From Tetrahymena elliotti 4EA (Eukaryota; Ciliophora; Oligohymenophorea; Hymenostomatida; Tetrahymenidae): a stretch of 64,000 nucleotides of DNA. Positions 27,301-41,500 of this stretch are shown here, piece after piece. Location: NCBI GenBank assembly GCA_000231825.2, contig JH720349.1, positions 79,763-143,762 of the forward strand, in the 5' to 3' direction. The translations under genes were made by a program, and so were the position numbers. A model generated the notes under the pieces. That model made no database searches. It was not told the DNA's origin and was given only the letters and a program-made list of their open reading frames with translations. How positions within the stretch are numbered: position 1 is the stretch's first letter; every line of letters starts with the position of its first letter.

Positions 27301-30300
27301 GATCTTCTGCTACTTTTAACTTAAATTTCTTCTTTATTAAAAGTAAATTATTTAGTATTGTTTTTTTAGTAGTTTGTTAATGAATTGATTTAATTGTTGC
27401 TGATGTTAACAATATCTTCATAATCAGAAACATTCGATTTCTCTCTCTAAATCGATTTTGATCTATTTGTAGATGATTAATCACATTTAGCATTTATTTC
27501 AGCATTTGAATTCTAATGTAATATTTTATTTAAACTAAGATTACCATTATTTAGTTGAATCATTAAATTATTTATTTAAGAATTTGTTTGGCTAAGCTAA
27601 CTTCCTCTTTTTTAATCATTTAAGAACCCATCGTGTGTAATATATTTATTATCAAACTAGCCAATCCCTTCAAAATGAGGATCAGAATCTTTTATCAAGT
27701 TGCTTGCAAGAGATTATATTTTATCAGATATTGTGTTGTTAACTTCATATATGTTACCATTTTTATTACTATTTCCTCCAGTTCCAATCTTTGTTTTGAT
27801 TGAATGATTACTCTCTTCCAAAATAATACTTTCTAAACCTTTTTTTTAATTATTGTTGTTAGCACTTGCCAAGTGATTTAGTTATTGATTAGATCGAAGA
27901 CTAGATCTAAATTCTGGACTTTCTTAAAGATGATTCATACTGTAAGATCTTTAGTATGTTGGTCTATTATATTCAGAATGATAAACATTTTATTCAACAC
28001 TGCCATCCCTTTTTCTCTTTGCTCTACCAGTACTATCATTTAATTTACTACCTCTATCATACATATCATCAATACCAGATTAACCTAAGTTATTGAATAT
28101 ATTAATCTTTTCTTCACTCATAGCTTTATTATCTGAAAATCCAAATTTATCATAATCTAGAGTTTTTGTCATTTCTGTTTTTTCTCTTTAAGAGGTCCTC
28201 TTTTTCTTGAAAGGTATACTTATTTTTTTGCTAGATTTATTACCTTTTAACTTTCTTTATAATTCTTGATATTTACTCATAAAATCTTCATATTTTTAAG
28301 ATACCTTTTCAGGGATTAATTTGTATTAATTATCTCCATATAATATTTTGCAAACATCAGATGAATATGGATAGCTTATTACATTAGTTTTACCAATAAT
28401 TACATGAGTTGTTACCGATAAATCAGCTATCGGTAAAGCTTCTCTAATCCTGAATTAAGGATAAAAAAACTTTTGACTATACATCAGTTAGAATTGAATT
28501 TTAAGCTATGTCAAATACTAACCTGCCTTAAAATAAAAACTCTTAAAAAATTCAATCAACTAATTTTTTTTCTTTTGATTGTTTAAGTGATTGATAATAC
28601 TTACACTTTTATCTCTAGAGTTTTGAACAACACTATAGCTTTGTTGATTTTATTGTTGAGCTTTATGAAGCTATGATTACGAAGGTATTTGCTATACATG
28701 TTGTTAAGCAGCAATACTCTGTTCAAAGCTTTATATGGGTTTTCTTGCACTTTTAACTTCAGCTATTGATTTCAATCTCAAGAATTTATTTTTATCTTAA
28801 GTTACGATTTCTTAATTTTGAAGGCAAATCTCAATTAAAGTGATACTATCAATAATAACATATATTAGTACTGGAAATAATGGCAATGTATCTGTAATAG
28901 TGATAAATAGCTGTTTCATATTAAAATTAGTAAAATAAAATCTAGCATCGTCTTTCAAATCTACATAGCAGCTACTACTTGCTTACAAAATTAGTCTCTG
29001 AACGAGTATAGGAATAAGTAATAAATAATTAAATAAGCAAAAAAACTAAACTTTATTCAAAAAGAAAGACTCGTTTTCTTTTGTAAAGTTATTCATTTGG
29101 TGTTTAAATAACCTACACTCTAATCCCGTGTATAGAGCAATTCCAAATACCCATTCTTATTTAATAATAGCTGCTCTAGGAATAATATTTTCCTCAGAGA
29201 ATTGCTCTACTTGTGGATCCTATTTTAGTTTTATGTAACCCTTAATTTCATTAAATTCATTTTTGCTATATTCAATTTATCCTTTAAACATCTTCCTAAA
29301 ATCAATTTAACTTCCTTTATTTTTTGTTTACTGTTATGCTTTTATTTTTAAATTTAATAAATAAAATTAAATATTAAATCAATTCTTTCATACATCTAGT
29401 CACTTTTAATGGCTTAATTTTTTTGTAAATAGTATTTCCATTTATTTAATGCATATCTAAAATACAATGCTCTCCCTAAAAATCTAGCAAAAGCACTTCG
29501 CATGGACAATGTTCATCTTTATAAATAATTATTATATCTCCTACCTATAATTAAAATAAAATTACTTCCTCACTTGGTCAGTTGTTATTTGATTTATTGT
29601 TGTTCGTAATATTCAAAATAATAAATTTTTCTTAAAATAAAACTTAGATATTTCAAATTCGAAAAAAACTTGAAAATTGATCAAATATTTAAGCATAAAA
29701 TTAAAAAATGAATGATTAGCATTTGCTTAAGAGTTTGTTTCTCTCTTTTTATTATTTTTCTTATTTTACTAAAGCTATAATCTATTTTAAATACTTTTTA
29801 TTGTATAATGTCTAAATTATATTTATACTGGCTTAACTAAGCAAAATATTGAATATATAATAATTACTTCTATGTCTTTCCATTTTTTCAAATCTGATAA
29901 ATTTATTTGTTGCTCCACAACGTTTTGATGTGCTTCGAACAACTTACTTCTATGTTTATTAAATACTAAACTCTAGCGCTCATTTGTTGTTTTATCAAAT
30001 GTGCTTTTATTCTACTCTATCCTGAGCATTAACAGAATATATACTGCATAAGATATCAAAATAGGCACTATATAAACTGCAAATAACTACACTCTATTTA
30101 TTAATGAATATGGCTTTAACTAATATATTCAATTATGCTATTATAAATGCAATTAAATACCTATCTATTGTAAAATTTTTAGTATCATCTACTCCAACGC
30201 TTATAATCAATATAATCATATGTATTAAAAGGAACTTGCGTTAAAAAAATTAAAAGAGCGTTAATGGAAAAAAGTTTTTAACCTGTTTGATAATTTAAAA

Positions 30301-30703
30301 AGGATTGGCTTAATTCGTCATATTTATATTTAATTCATATTTAATGAATTTACATTATATCTACGAGTATTTATTTAATTTGATAATTGCTCAGGCTTTA
30401 CTCCTGAAATTAATACTGCTTCTCCTCCATCAAGCTAAATCTATTATGAAAATAAATCAGTTAAAATAAAACTTTTTGAAGGGCGAATGATAATAAATTG
30501 TAGCAATAAGGAAAAATAAAGATGATTTCAGAGTTCTTCCATTCTTATAATTTAATTTTTTTTTCAGTATAAAAATAGAAATTTTAAAATAAAAATACTT
30601 TTCTGTTCGTTGAAGAATATCCTAATTTGATTGCATTTTACGATTTTCCCTTTTCCCTAATGCTAAAAAATGACTTTGAGCTATACTATTTGTCTGGATT
30701 CAT
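15345..30703 (-). CDS. Giant P-type-ATPase-like/guanylyl cyclase fusion (GC1)
   Basis: Eighteen exons, in transcript order 30703-30599, 30440-30354, 30282-30161, 30093-29868, 29544-29394, 29338-24939, 24884-24837, 24783-24124, 24067-23833, 23774-23418, 23361-22321, 22267-21742, 21678-21558, 21504-20884, 20829-17466, 17404-17314, 17262-16187 and 16120-15345. All phases match and give 4,668 aa. Residues 1 to about 2,300 resemble a P4-type ATPase (NFFPLTLFQFFQRKF, VGDIIIIYKDE, CHQTV, WMLTGEQ). Cyclase domain one is about 2,740-2,900 (FCDIYNFDD, KIETVGKTYM, FSLIGDTVNTTSR); a second membrane cassette and cyclase domain two follow (about 4,375-4,550; LLFADIAGFTKYC, YTIGDCYVVMG). Glu and Ser at the purine-selecting sites (KIETVG, FSLIGD) predict GTP as substrate; both metal Asp lie in domain two, Asn and Arg in domain one, the inverted order known from ciliate guanylyl cyclases. 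The ATPase centre is degenerate: DGET is NGNT (215-218) and DKTGT is GKTNV (about 545). A 1,466-codon exon and a 1,121-codon exon consist mainly of Asn/Gln/Ser-rich sequence. Confidence 0.93.
15380..15460 (-). repeat. Short in-frame tandem repeat in the tail of GC1
   Basis: In the C-terminal tail of GC1 an 18-nt unit coding N-x-T-E-N-N repeats about three times (QNTENNQNTENNQITENN), after a stretch rich in Asp, Glu, Tyr and Gln. It is a low-complexity acidic tail outside the catalytic domain. Confidence 0.7.
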
Positions 30704-32551
30704 TCTCAACTATGGATTACTAAGCTAAGGTTGTATTGAAGTATTAAAATTTATTATATTATTATGTGATTAGTAAAGATCGATAAGTATTGCTTAATGG
30801 AAGGAAATCCTTAACCTTATCAATAATATAAATAATAATTAGCTCTTTGAAAATTAGTTAATAAAATTAATAAGCAAACTTTAAAATATTGTTTTTGACA
30901 ACTCTTCTACTTTATAAATTAAAAATTATATGGTAATGATAAATAAGCAATACTCTATTTTCAATTTATCAATTTTTTAATATGCAAATTAATATAGATC
31001 TTACTTCTTAAGTCATACTAAAGCCACTTTTCCTTTATTTTATAAAGACAATTATTCTTCAGTTCAGTAGTTGTTTGTAACATTTATTTAAAGCTCAATA
31101 AATTTTGCCTTTAAATATAATTTAATATACTTAAACAGCAATACAAACAACAAAATAGTGGTTTAATCAAATATTTAATAAATTAACCTTTATTTTTTTT
31201 TATTTTATTTCGCTTTTCTTACAATTTTTATTTTTTCAAATAAAAACAAATTAAATTAAATCTAATTAAAAATATAATATTATTTATTTTTATTTATAAT
31301 CTATTTTAATTCAAACTAAATTTTTGTAATCAAATATTTTCACATGAGATAATTCATTATAATTTAATCAATCTAGATTATTTATTTATTTTTATTTAAC
31401 CCTAAAACTATAAAAACTAATTATTTATCATTACAAATTCCACATTTAAGCTAGTTAAGCCATTTTTACAGAATATCAAGCTTGGTAAAGACAAAATACT
31501 TTACTATTTTAAAATCTAAAATTCTCTAAATAAATAAAAGAAAAGAAAAATTTAATATGAACTATGATGAAATATATTCTTGGTCTTCATTGAAACAAAT
31601 TCTGATAAATTAAAAAAATTAAGGATTATAATTAATTTATTAATATTCTTTTTGCAGATAATTTATAATAAATAAAGATATTTTTTATCTATTTTAGAGT
31701 AAAAAGAAATTGATGGTAGAATGTGAACAATATTTACTAATTTAAGTTTTTGTGGATAGAAATTAATTAATAACTTTTTTGATAGCTCTTAATATTTATC
31801 AAATTTGAAAAAATTGATTAATTATTCTGAAAATTATAGATGTAAATACTTAAATAATCAATATTTTATCTTGATTTTTTTAATAGAAATTAATTTGAAA
31901 GTCGTTTTTACTAATTAAGTCTACAGAGAATTCATAAAATAAAGTTTTTTTTGAGTGTGCTTTTGAAAGTTATTTAATTAATGAAAAGTCAAAATTTAAT
32001 TTAGATTATTCTTAATATCCCATAATAGCGATTTGGCATTAATAATTTTAAGTTTAAAATAAAATTTTAAAAGTTCTTAATTAAAGAACAATGATAACTT
32101 GTATGTATGATTATATTTTGTTGAGAAAATAATACTAAAACTTCACCGTTAAGTATATTCAATGTAAAAGAAGCAGTTTGTTAAATAAAAATTGTGGAAA
32201 ATACTTTAGTAGAATAAAAATTCATTTCTATAATTAAATGGCAATTGATAACACAAGATGAAACTTTTAACAGAAAGTGGTAAAACTTATCTTATTATTT
32301 ATTAAATATTCATTTTATAAATTAGTAGATTCATTTGTAAATGATAAAAATTAATTACTATTGTCACGCAAAAATTGATTGATTGAGTGAAAACATATTA
32401 TGTTCTTTTATATAGTGATTACACATAATGACCTGAAAATAAAAATTGTTATTAACAAAAACAAAGAAATCCCTATCTCAGTTAATAAGATAATATTTAA
32501 AATAATTAATTTGCAGAGATTATTTTTTATAGCTGACTGATAGGATTTAAA
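30704..32551. other. Shared upstream region between two divergent cyclase genes
   Basis: About 1.85 kb separates the start codons of GC1 (-) and GC2 (+). It is extremely AT-rich with long T and A runs (for example near 31,190-31,420). No extra gene is supported. Both promoters must lie here if the start codons are right; no specific elements are recognisable. Confidence 0.6.
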
Positions 32552-35500
32552 ATGAGGGAATTTAACAAGGAAAATAAAAATAGCAATTAGGCAAGCACAT
32601 TAAATTAGAAGAAGACATCCAATTAAACTAAGCATTCTGTATATACATAATATTTATATGGATTATTTGTCCATTCTTTTGATTTTTTTCAAGTAGCATA
32701 TGCTAGATTTTAATATAGTTATTTTAAGAATATTAAGCAAACAAATTTGAATCTAAGCAAATTTTAGAGATGAAAATGCTAAAATTTTTTTTATTTTTTT
32801 CAAATCATAAAATAGATAGAGTTTAAATTTGGAGAACCAATAGGATTGAGTGGCCATGTTAATATAAATAACAAGATATAGACTGAGTTGTATACAGTAT
32901 GATATAATTGCTTTTAAACTTAATAAAAAACTAATAAATATTTAGCAAAAGAGAGATTCAATAAAATATTAATGATTTCATTTATATTAAATAGAAATTT
33001 AACTTATTCCCAAGATGCCTTTTATAGTATTTGTTAAAAAGACCAGTGCATATATTGATAATTTGTTATTTAATTGGAGTTATTACTGCTGATCCTCACA
33101 TTTATCTTTATACAAAGTAAGAACTTATATTAATATTTTCAAGCAAGTAAACAAAATAAAAAAGAAAGATTTTGGAGTAAAATGAAAAGAAATTATAAAA
33201 TGCAGGAATAAAATTTTATGAAGAAATATATTTCATAATTAGCTCATGCAAATTGTTTTAAAATTTTTAATTGTAAATAATAGATCTGAAATTTGGCTTA
33301 TATTTTTTCTACCTCTTTTATTAAGTATTATGCTCTATACTTTTAATGAGCATTTCATAGATAAATAAAGATAAAAGAGAGATTAAATATAAAACAACCG
33401 TACTTGCAAATGCTTCACTCGACTTATAAAAAACTACTCTAATCTTCTAAAAAAGTTGAGGGAAGATATAAGTGAACAGATCAAAGAAGAAATAAGTGAT
33501 AAGTTAGATTAGCATTTAATAAGAGAAGTAAAATGGGGAGAATTAGAGGTATGTGTCTTTTTTACTGTTTAGTTTGATGTTAAAAAAACGAATCAATTTA
33601 AATCTAATCTAATTCTTATTTAAAATAGGTAGGAGATATAGTTTTTCTTAAGATTGGAGAAGTTGCTCCTGCTGATCTAGTTTTACTTGATTGTGAAGAC
33701 GATTACGCATGTATAGATACTTCTTAAATGAATGGGGATACCAATATAAAAACAAAATCACCTTTTCATCTTACAGAAAGTATTTTAATTTCTAACCCAT
33801 TTTAAATATTTTGATAATTTATTCCAATCTATCATTATTTTTTTATTTTCTCATATAAATTAAAAATACTTTTATTAATTTAAAATATAAAATTAATTTT
33901 TTATTCTTGTGAAAAGGTAAGAGGAATTCTAGTGTTAATAATAACCCCTTTGAGTTTAGGAAGATGTTAAGTGGTAAAATTGAATATGGAAAGAATTTAC
34001 CAGATTTAAATAATTTTGAAGCCTTTATAAAACTTAAAAAACACCCCAATTGGGAATAAATTACAAATGATAACTTTGTTCCTAGAGGTTCTAAAATAAC
34101 ATATACAGATTGGGTATACGGAATGGTAGTATATGTAGGCTTAAACACAAAATTTTATTTAAAATAATTAAAAAAAGAAAAGAAACCATTAATAACAGCT
34201 AAATATTGGAGTTTAGATGAAACAAAGCAACAATTATATCTTGTTGGATTATATTTGATTATGATAGCCTTTTTTATAATTAATTTAGTTATTTCTACAT
34301 CTACTTTTTATATTGACGATGATGCCTTTTCTGAAATATATTCTTATAGTAAAATCAGAAGTTAAAATCTTCAAATAGAATTTTTTAACATGATAAATAT
34401 GCTACCAGTTTATTATTTTTTAGTATTAGATTTTATTAATTTTCTCCTTCTCCTATAAAAAAGATAAGCTTAAAATAAAGATAAAAATGTTGAACCTTAA
34501 TCACAAAATTTATAAATATAATCAGACCCTATGAAACTTACATAAATTTCTTAAATGTCTCATGTCTTTTTGCATAAAAATACTTCAATTAGTACTGGAA
34601 AATTAAATGTTAGAACTATTGGTTTTGGAAATAATATATTATATTAATTTAGAAATTATGAAAGCATTCGAGAATATGTAGAGAAGAATAAAAACAGCTT
34701 TTCAAGTAACTATTTTTTTAAATTAAAATAAATAAACCAATCTATCTATATATAAAAATGACTAGGAATGAAAAATATCTCTGAAATGGAATTCAAATAA
34801 AATATTGGTGAGTAAAGTGACATGGAAGAAGATTTTGAGTTTGACGATGTCGTTTTAAATTTAAAATAAAGTATGTATTTTAAAGATAAAACCAGCTCAA
34901 ATAGACTTTTGACTAAAAAACCTTATGATGGAGTAGCAAAAAAAACAATTACCACCCTAAACTTTGAATATTCGGAAGATATTGAGTAGCCTAAAAAGCT
35001 TACTTCAGTCACAAATTAGTCTTCAGTAATGAAGCAATTAAAATTGGGTGAACAAAATTCAAATGACACATCAAACAATGTATTTGATGGCACAAAATTG
35101 AGTAACTCGTATGTTGCAACATCAAGATTTGGTTAGCCAAGCTAAGGAAATGGTTTTCTATAAAGTTTTACACACAATAAGATATTAGAAAGATCCTAAG
35201 AGGTTGATTTAGAAAAATCTGAAATATCTAGAAATGATTAACCTAATTTTATGAGAGTTTAATCTGAGAGAGCAAAAAAAGGTACATACCTTTATAACTA
35301 AAAGCTAATAACAAGAAAGGCTACTAGATAAAGCTAGACTGTAGTTAAATCAATCAAATCTAAATCGTTAGGCAAATATTTTGCAAAAATAGAAGAAAAA
35401 GAAAGATTTTCTGATTAGAATTCTACAACAAGATCAGCTTAAGACTAAAACAGCTTGAATCAAATATCTGAATAAAGAAAGAATTTAAATGGCTAGAATA

Positions 35501-38500
35501 CTAATTATAAAGAAGCATCAATACTAATGAATGAATTCAATCATAAAATAGAAAAAAGTGATGCTATTCAAACAGAAGAAAATACAAATGGTTAAATTAT
35601 TCAAGTTACTCCTAAAAATTAGAATATATAAATAGCCCCTACTTAAAATAGCGAAAACAAAAGTCCTAATTAAAATACAAACAGCTGTAATGAGTTGATT
35701 GGTAATGATAAGAATTACTTAAGCAGCAATTACAAATTTAATTTTTAGAAGAATAACATTCCTCATGAAGAAAAAACATTTAGTTAAAATACTATCTCTA
35801 ACTACAATAACATAAATAATACAAATGAAGAAAATAGAGAGAAAAAAGATCCATTTTTCCCATCCGATAATATTAACACAAATGAAATTAATGATGACAA
35901 TGTGAATTCGTAAAATCAATCACTTACTAAAGTTTAATACAGAGAAAAAGAAGAAGCAAACAAGAATATCAGATAGCTATTTAGGAGCACAACTTCAAAT
36001 AACAACATTGGTGTTAGCTAAAATCATATTAGAAATAATAGTTTAGGTTTGACAACAAGTTAGAACTTTAATAAAGAAGAAAGATTTTTTTCTCCTTTTA
36101 AAAATCCTCATAAAGGAAGAGGGTCAGGAAGAAGTCCTATTCTAATATCTTAAATGTATCATAATTCAGATATAACTGGAAGGAAGAAAAATAATTAGAA
36201 CTAAACATCTAATCATGTAAAGAGAAATTTTGAAATTCATTATATTAACTCTTATGATGTGAAAGAGGAAAAAGACTATTTAGACTCACTTTTTCATCCT
36301 GATGACCACATTCATAATGAAGTTCTTATAGCTATGTCCTTATGTCAAATGACTCGTTCAAGATATGACTCAGAGAATAAGCAGATTATGAATTTTCATC
36401 AAACACCTGAAGAGGAAGCAATAAACTAATTTATATCTAACTTTAATGTTCAATTAAAATGCAAGTCAGAAGATTCAAACAATATAAAGTATGTGGTTTA
36501 ATTTTTAAACTTTTTCTCTAACTACTAAATTCTTGCAATTATGGAACCATCAAAAAGCAGAAAAAGGTTTTCCATATTAATAAGAGATCCTAATTCTTAC
36601 TCAAATGAGGGGAAAGAAGGATCTATTTTGTATGTAAGATAAGAACTTGATATAACTAAATCTATCCCTAGCAATTTTAACTTAACAATTTCATAGATTG
36701 AATAAGTTGACAAAACTTTCAAAAATGTAATTTTTAAAATATATTTTATTATGAATTAAATTCATTTTTGCTTTAAATTTAGATGCTTTTACATGGCAAT
36801 CAAGTTATAATTTATGGTAAAAGAGAATTTACTGAATTAGAGACATAAAGTATAATCTAAAGTTATGATAATTTGTATAATAATGTTGTTGTTGATGAGT
36901 AAATTATTGAGAATTTATTTAATGAAATCGAAAACGATTTAGACCTATTATGTTTAGTTGGATTAGAAGAAGAAATCCTTCCAGATGTCAAAGAAACTAT
37001 AGAAATGATTGAACAAAGAAAAGTTAAGTTGAATTTATTTTCATCTGACAAAATAAATAAGGCGCTTCCTCTTGGGTTTAATATGGGTTTGCTTACTTCA
37101 ATGTCAAAGCTAACTTTTCTAACTTAAAGTGATCCTGAAAGTTTAAAATATGATATCAAAGAGCAAATTAAAGAAATAACGGTAAAAAAACTTTAATAAA
37201 AATAGTATTAATATTCTTCAATCTAAAAAAATAATAGATAAGTTTAAGAGATGGCCAAAATTTCAATTAAAAATCTAAAAGATAATCACTTAACTCTTCT
37301 TTGATAAATAGAAAATCTCTTCAAAATAGAAGAATAAGTGTTTATAGTATGTCAAAAACAGATTATTTGAAGAATTTTATGATTATTGTTACTTAATAAT
37401 CTTTAAAAGTAATTATGGTAAGTTAGTTATTCAAATTAATACTTTCCTTTATTTTTAAATAACTTTTAATAATTATTTCAAGGATGATGATTTCTTAAAG
37501 TAGCATTTTGCATTTGTGTATTACTTCAGTAAAGGTATTATAGGTTGCTAACTTACAAATGAATAAAAAAATGAACTTTACTCACTCATTAGAATGATGA
37601 GTTAAGAGGATTGCAAAATCATTTCTATTGGCCAAGATAATATTAATAGTGATGCTGATATAAATATCGAAACAAGAGAAACTTACAAAATAAATTGTGA
37701 TGCTAGAGTTTTTTCTTTTAAGGGATTGCAAGAGCTGCTTTTTTATACTTCTAGACTTCTTTTAGAAATGTATGACTAAATATTACTGTTTACTTTAAAT
37801 AGATGCTTAATAGTTGGATTTCTTTGGCTTATCATAACATCTGCTCAACAAAATGACATTATCATTTCACATATTTAAACTATTTTCTATCATTTTCTTT
37901 TTTATGTATTTGGAGTTTTCAATATTCTAGTGGATAAAGGGTGTGTACCATGGGTAAGCTAATTTTTTCATAAAAACCCTGAAAAAGAGATAGAAGAAAA
38001 TTTAAGCATGAATTTTATAACCCAAACTTAAGTTCCATTGAAAAATGATTAGTTCGCTAGGTATAGGTAGCTAATCTAAAAAGAGTTTTAAGTTAAAAGT
38101 GAGTAAGATTTTCGCTTAATTAGCAGCTTCTGGTAATTCAGTAGTGCATAATACTACTATCAATAGACAGCTCTCCTAAAAAAATTTGTAGCAAGTTGTT
38201 TAATAACCTCTTTCGTAGAAGTTGGTGTCTTTGTGTTCACAATTTATTTTTTTGGTATACTATAAATGGAGACTGGTGAAATATTACCAACTTAATTTAC
38301 AATCAGGGTTTTATTTTTAGTTTTTAACTGGGTTGGGCAGATAAGGATTGCATTGAATTCTTATAATTACACTTTCAAATAATTTATAACTTCCTTTCTA
38401 TTCATTTTTGGGGTATCAGTTATTTACATTTTTGTTGATGCTGATCCTGAAGATGATGTTCAGATAAATGAAGCTTGGGGATCAATTGGGTTGTGGATCT

Positions 38501-41500
38501 TGATAATCTCAATATTATGCTTTTAAATTTTGTTTATGATGGCAATATAAACAATAGAAATAAAATATTTATTTATAGGGATTGACCTATTGCGTGATTT
38601 AACTATTTCCTAATTCAATAAGATATTAATGTCTGCATAAGAGATTAAGCTAAAAGGTGGGAAGAAATTAGATTCTTCTTCCTTTAACTTAATGATATTT
38701 ATAAAGAAATTATTTGCTAATGTTGATATGGATTTAACAATATAATAGTTATTGAGCCCTGAAAATTCTTTGGTTAATAATACCAAAATAAATCGTTTTA
38801 CACTTAGTTTTGTGAATGACGATGCATAAAAAAGATTTGAAGAAGAAGCATATCCATTCTTCATTAAGTACTCCAACCTGAGTTTTTACACATATTTTTT
38901 CAACTAAATATATTTCCTAATTGAATATAATAACCTGATATTAGGCTCAATTTTCAAAAGTAAACCAAGTGGCCAAAGTGAAATTGAAGAAAGAGTTTAC
39001 CTAGGAATTTACATATTTTTGAATTTTCTCATGTTGTTGCTTCATGCATACTTTTATTGTATTTCTTCTAAATCAAAATCTTATGAATAATTAAAAACTG
39101 TTATCCTAAAGTTGTCTATTATCAGATGCCTGCTTTACATTGAGATAGTCGTTATTTGCTAAGACTAAAAATACATTACTTATTTTATTTTACTATTATA
39201 CTCAAATATTTACTTTACAACAATCCCTATTCATCTGATCATTATATAAAATATGATTCTAATAATAGTTTACATCACGATGAAAACAATTCTTTTTCTT
39301 GAAGATGGAAATTACGCCTTAATTGTCTTCCATCCTTTCATCATATTCTCATTCTTTATTTACACAATCTCTCAAAAATACTTATTCTAAAAAAGACAAA
39401 AGAAAAATTTTATTCAATAATATGAACTCAATATCCAAAATAGAAAAATTAATGATGTATTAGAAATTCTATTACCTAAATTTATAATCAACAGAATTAA
39501 ATCTAATGACCCTAATAAACCTTTTAGATTCTAAGAAAAGCAAGGAGAAGCTAGTATCATCTTTTGTGACATTTGTCACTTTGATGATATAATCAAAGAA
39601 AAAAATGAAAAAATCATCCCTTTTCTTGATAAAGTTTTCAAAAACTTTGATTAATTTTGTGCACGTTAAGGCCTTTAAAAAATAGAAACTGTAGGAAAAA
39701 CGTAAGATTTTGATTAAAAATGAAAAATATATATATTCAATATAAATAATAAAATTAGCTATATGGCATCAGCTGGTCTAAAAGATTTTGAAGACTAAGT
39801 CGACATAAGATAAAGAGAAATAGATCCTGTCGAAAGAGCTGCTAATTTAGCATTAGAAATGCTTGAATATGTCAAGGATTTAAAATGGAGCTAAAATGGT
39901 AAAAATCTAGAGCTTAAGATAGGTATGAACACTTAATAATAATTATTTAAAATTGAACTTTTCATCAAAACTTTTTTAGGTATACATTATGGTTAAGTAA
40001 TTGCTGGAGTTATAGGACATCATAAGCCATAGTTTTCTTTAATTGGAGATACAGTTAATACCACGAGTAGGGTTTGCTCTAAAGGTAACCCTAGTGAAGT
40101 AACTTTAAGTGAGCAAGCTTATGAAAAAATTAAAGGAAAGACAAATTAGTTCCATTTTTCAAATCCGAAAACAGTATTCGCAAAAGGAAAAGGGGATATT
40201 ATTCTCTACACCTTAAAAAAATTTAATCCTGCTATTCATAAAAGTAAATTTGTTTTGAGAATAAAAGCAAAATTTAATAAATCTAAATTTATTTTATAGA
40301 GAGATAAACTATGATTAAACCATCAAAAGTAAGGGAAGAAATCCTAAATTTAAAAGTATTACCTCCCATAACAAGTCTTCCTTAACAATTTAAAAAAAGA
40401 ACTTAAAAAAGAAGTTTAACAACAAAATTTAATGTTAGAAATGAAAATAATATTGTATCTCCAAGAATTGAATCAGACTAAAATGAACAAAAAGATAAAT
40501 AAAAAATAAACACTGCATCTAAAATAAATAATTTAAAAACTGAATAAAACTTAAATAGCTCAATAAGATAGAAAAATATAACATAAATCAACTAAGATGT
40601 TCCTCTTAGGACCTAAAGATCTTAAACAAATGAATCAAACAATCCAAGAGTTTATTAAGAAAACAATATAGTAAATTAATTTCTTTTTATATTATCAATT
40701 CTTGAATTAAAGATCTATTTATAATTCATAAAAAGGTTTAAATCAATAGAGAACATCAATTGATAAACAGCCCTACCAGCCCTTAAAATTAGAATCAATA
40801 AATCAGAAGCAAAAATATGAGTAGCTTCCATAAATAATGCTTGGCTAAATTTAATTCTCACAGTCCTAAGTAAAACTAAAATTCTATTGAAAAGAGCCCT
40901 GTGAGTAGTGATGCCTAAAAGAGTAAAATGTAAAGATAAGATAGCATTAAATTATCGGTTATGCCTGTAAAGGAGAGTGAGGGTGATAATTCTCCAACCC
41001 GTGAAATATACAAAAGAACTTTAAATATTTAATCTCCTCTTGCTACGCATTCTAACACAAATGGAAAAATTAAAAGACAAGGAATTATTCAATCTGGTAC
41101 ATTTTATGCTTAAGCAACGCAATAAACTATTAATTAGCCTCTTAATTATATTACAACATAACATTAAAATGGTGGTAGCAAGCTTAAATTAACTTTATCA
41201 GGTTTTTAGGCTAGCAAATCATAAGCAGTTTAAACACATCTAAACTCATAGCTGCTTACAGAAAGTTTGCATAACTTCAAATCATATATTGTAGGCTAGC
41301 CATATAAATAAGAATAAAGAAATAGCTTGGTTTAGAATGCTGTAACTTAATTAGCCACAAAATGCAAAGAAGATATCTAATTAAAATGTCTCCAAACATA
41401 TCAAGAACATTTTAAGATAGACTTGAAAAGAGCTCAACAGTTTCTTCTTAATGACAAAGAGGATGAAAACAGATACTTAGAAGGGCAACAGTAAATTAAT

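Noticed and set aside
29524..29543. A roughly 21-nt intron, or a read-through exon, just before VGDIIII in GC1
   Set aside because: The upstream exon ending KKWKDIE at 29868 with acceptor at 29545 matches the intron position and phase in GC2, so the 323-nt intron is the better model.
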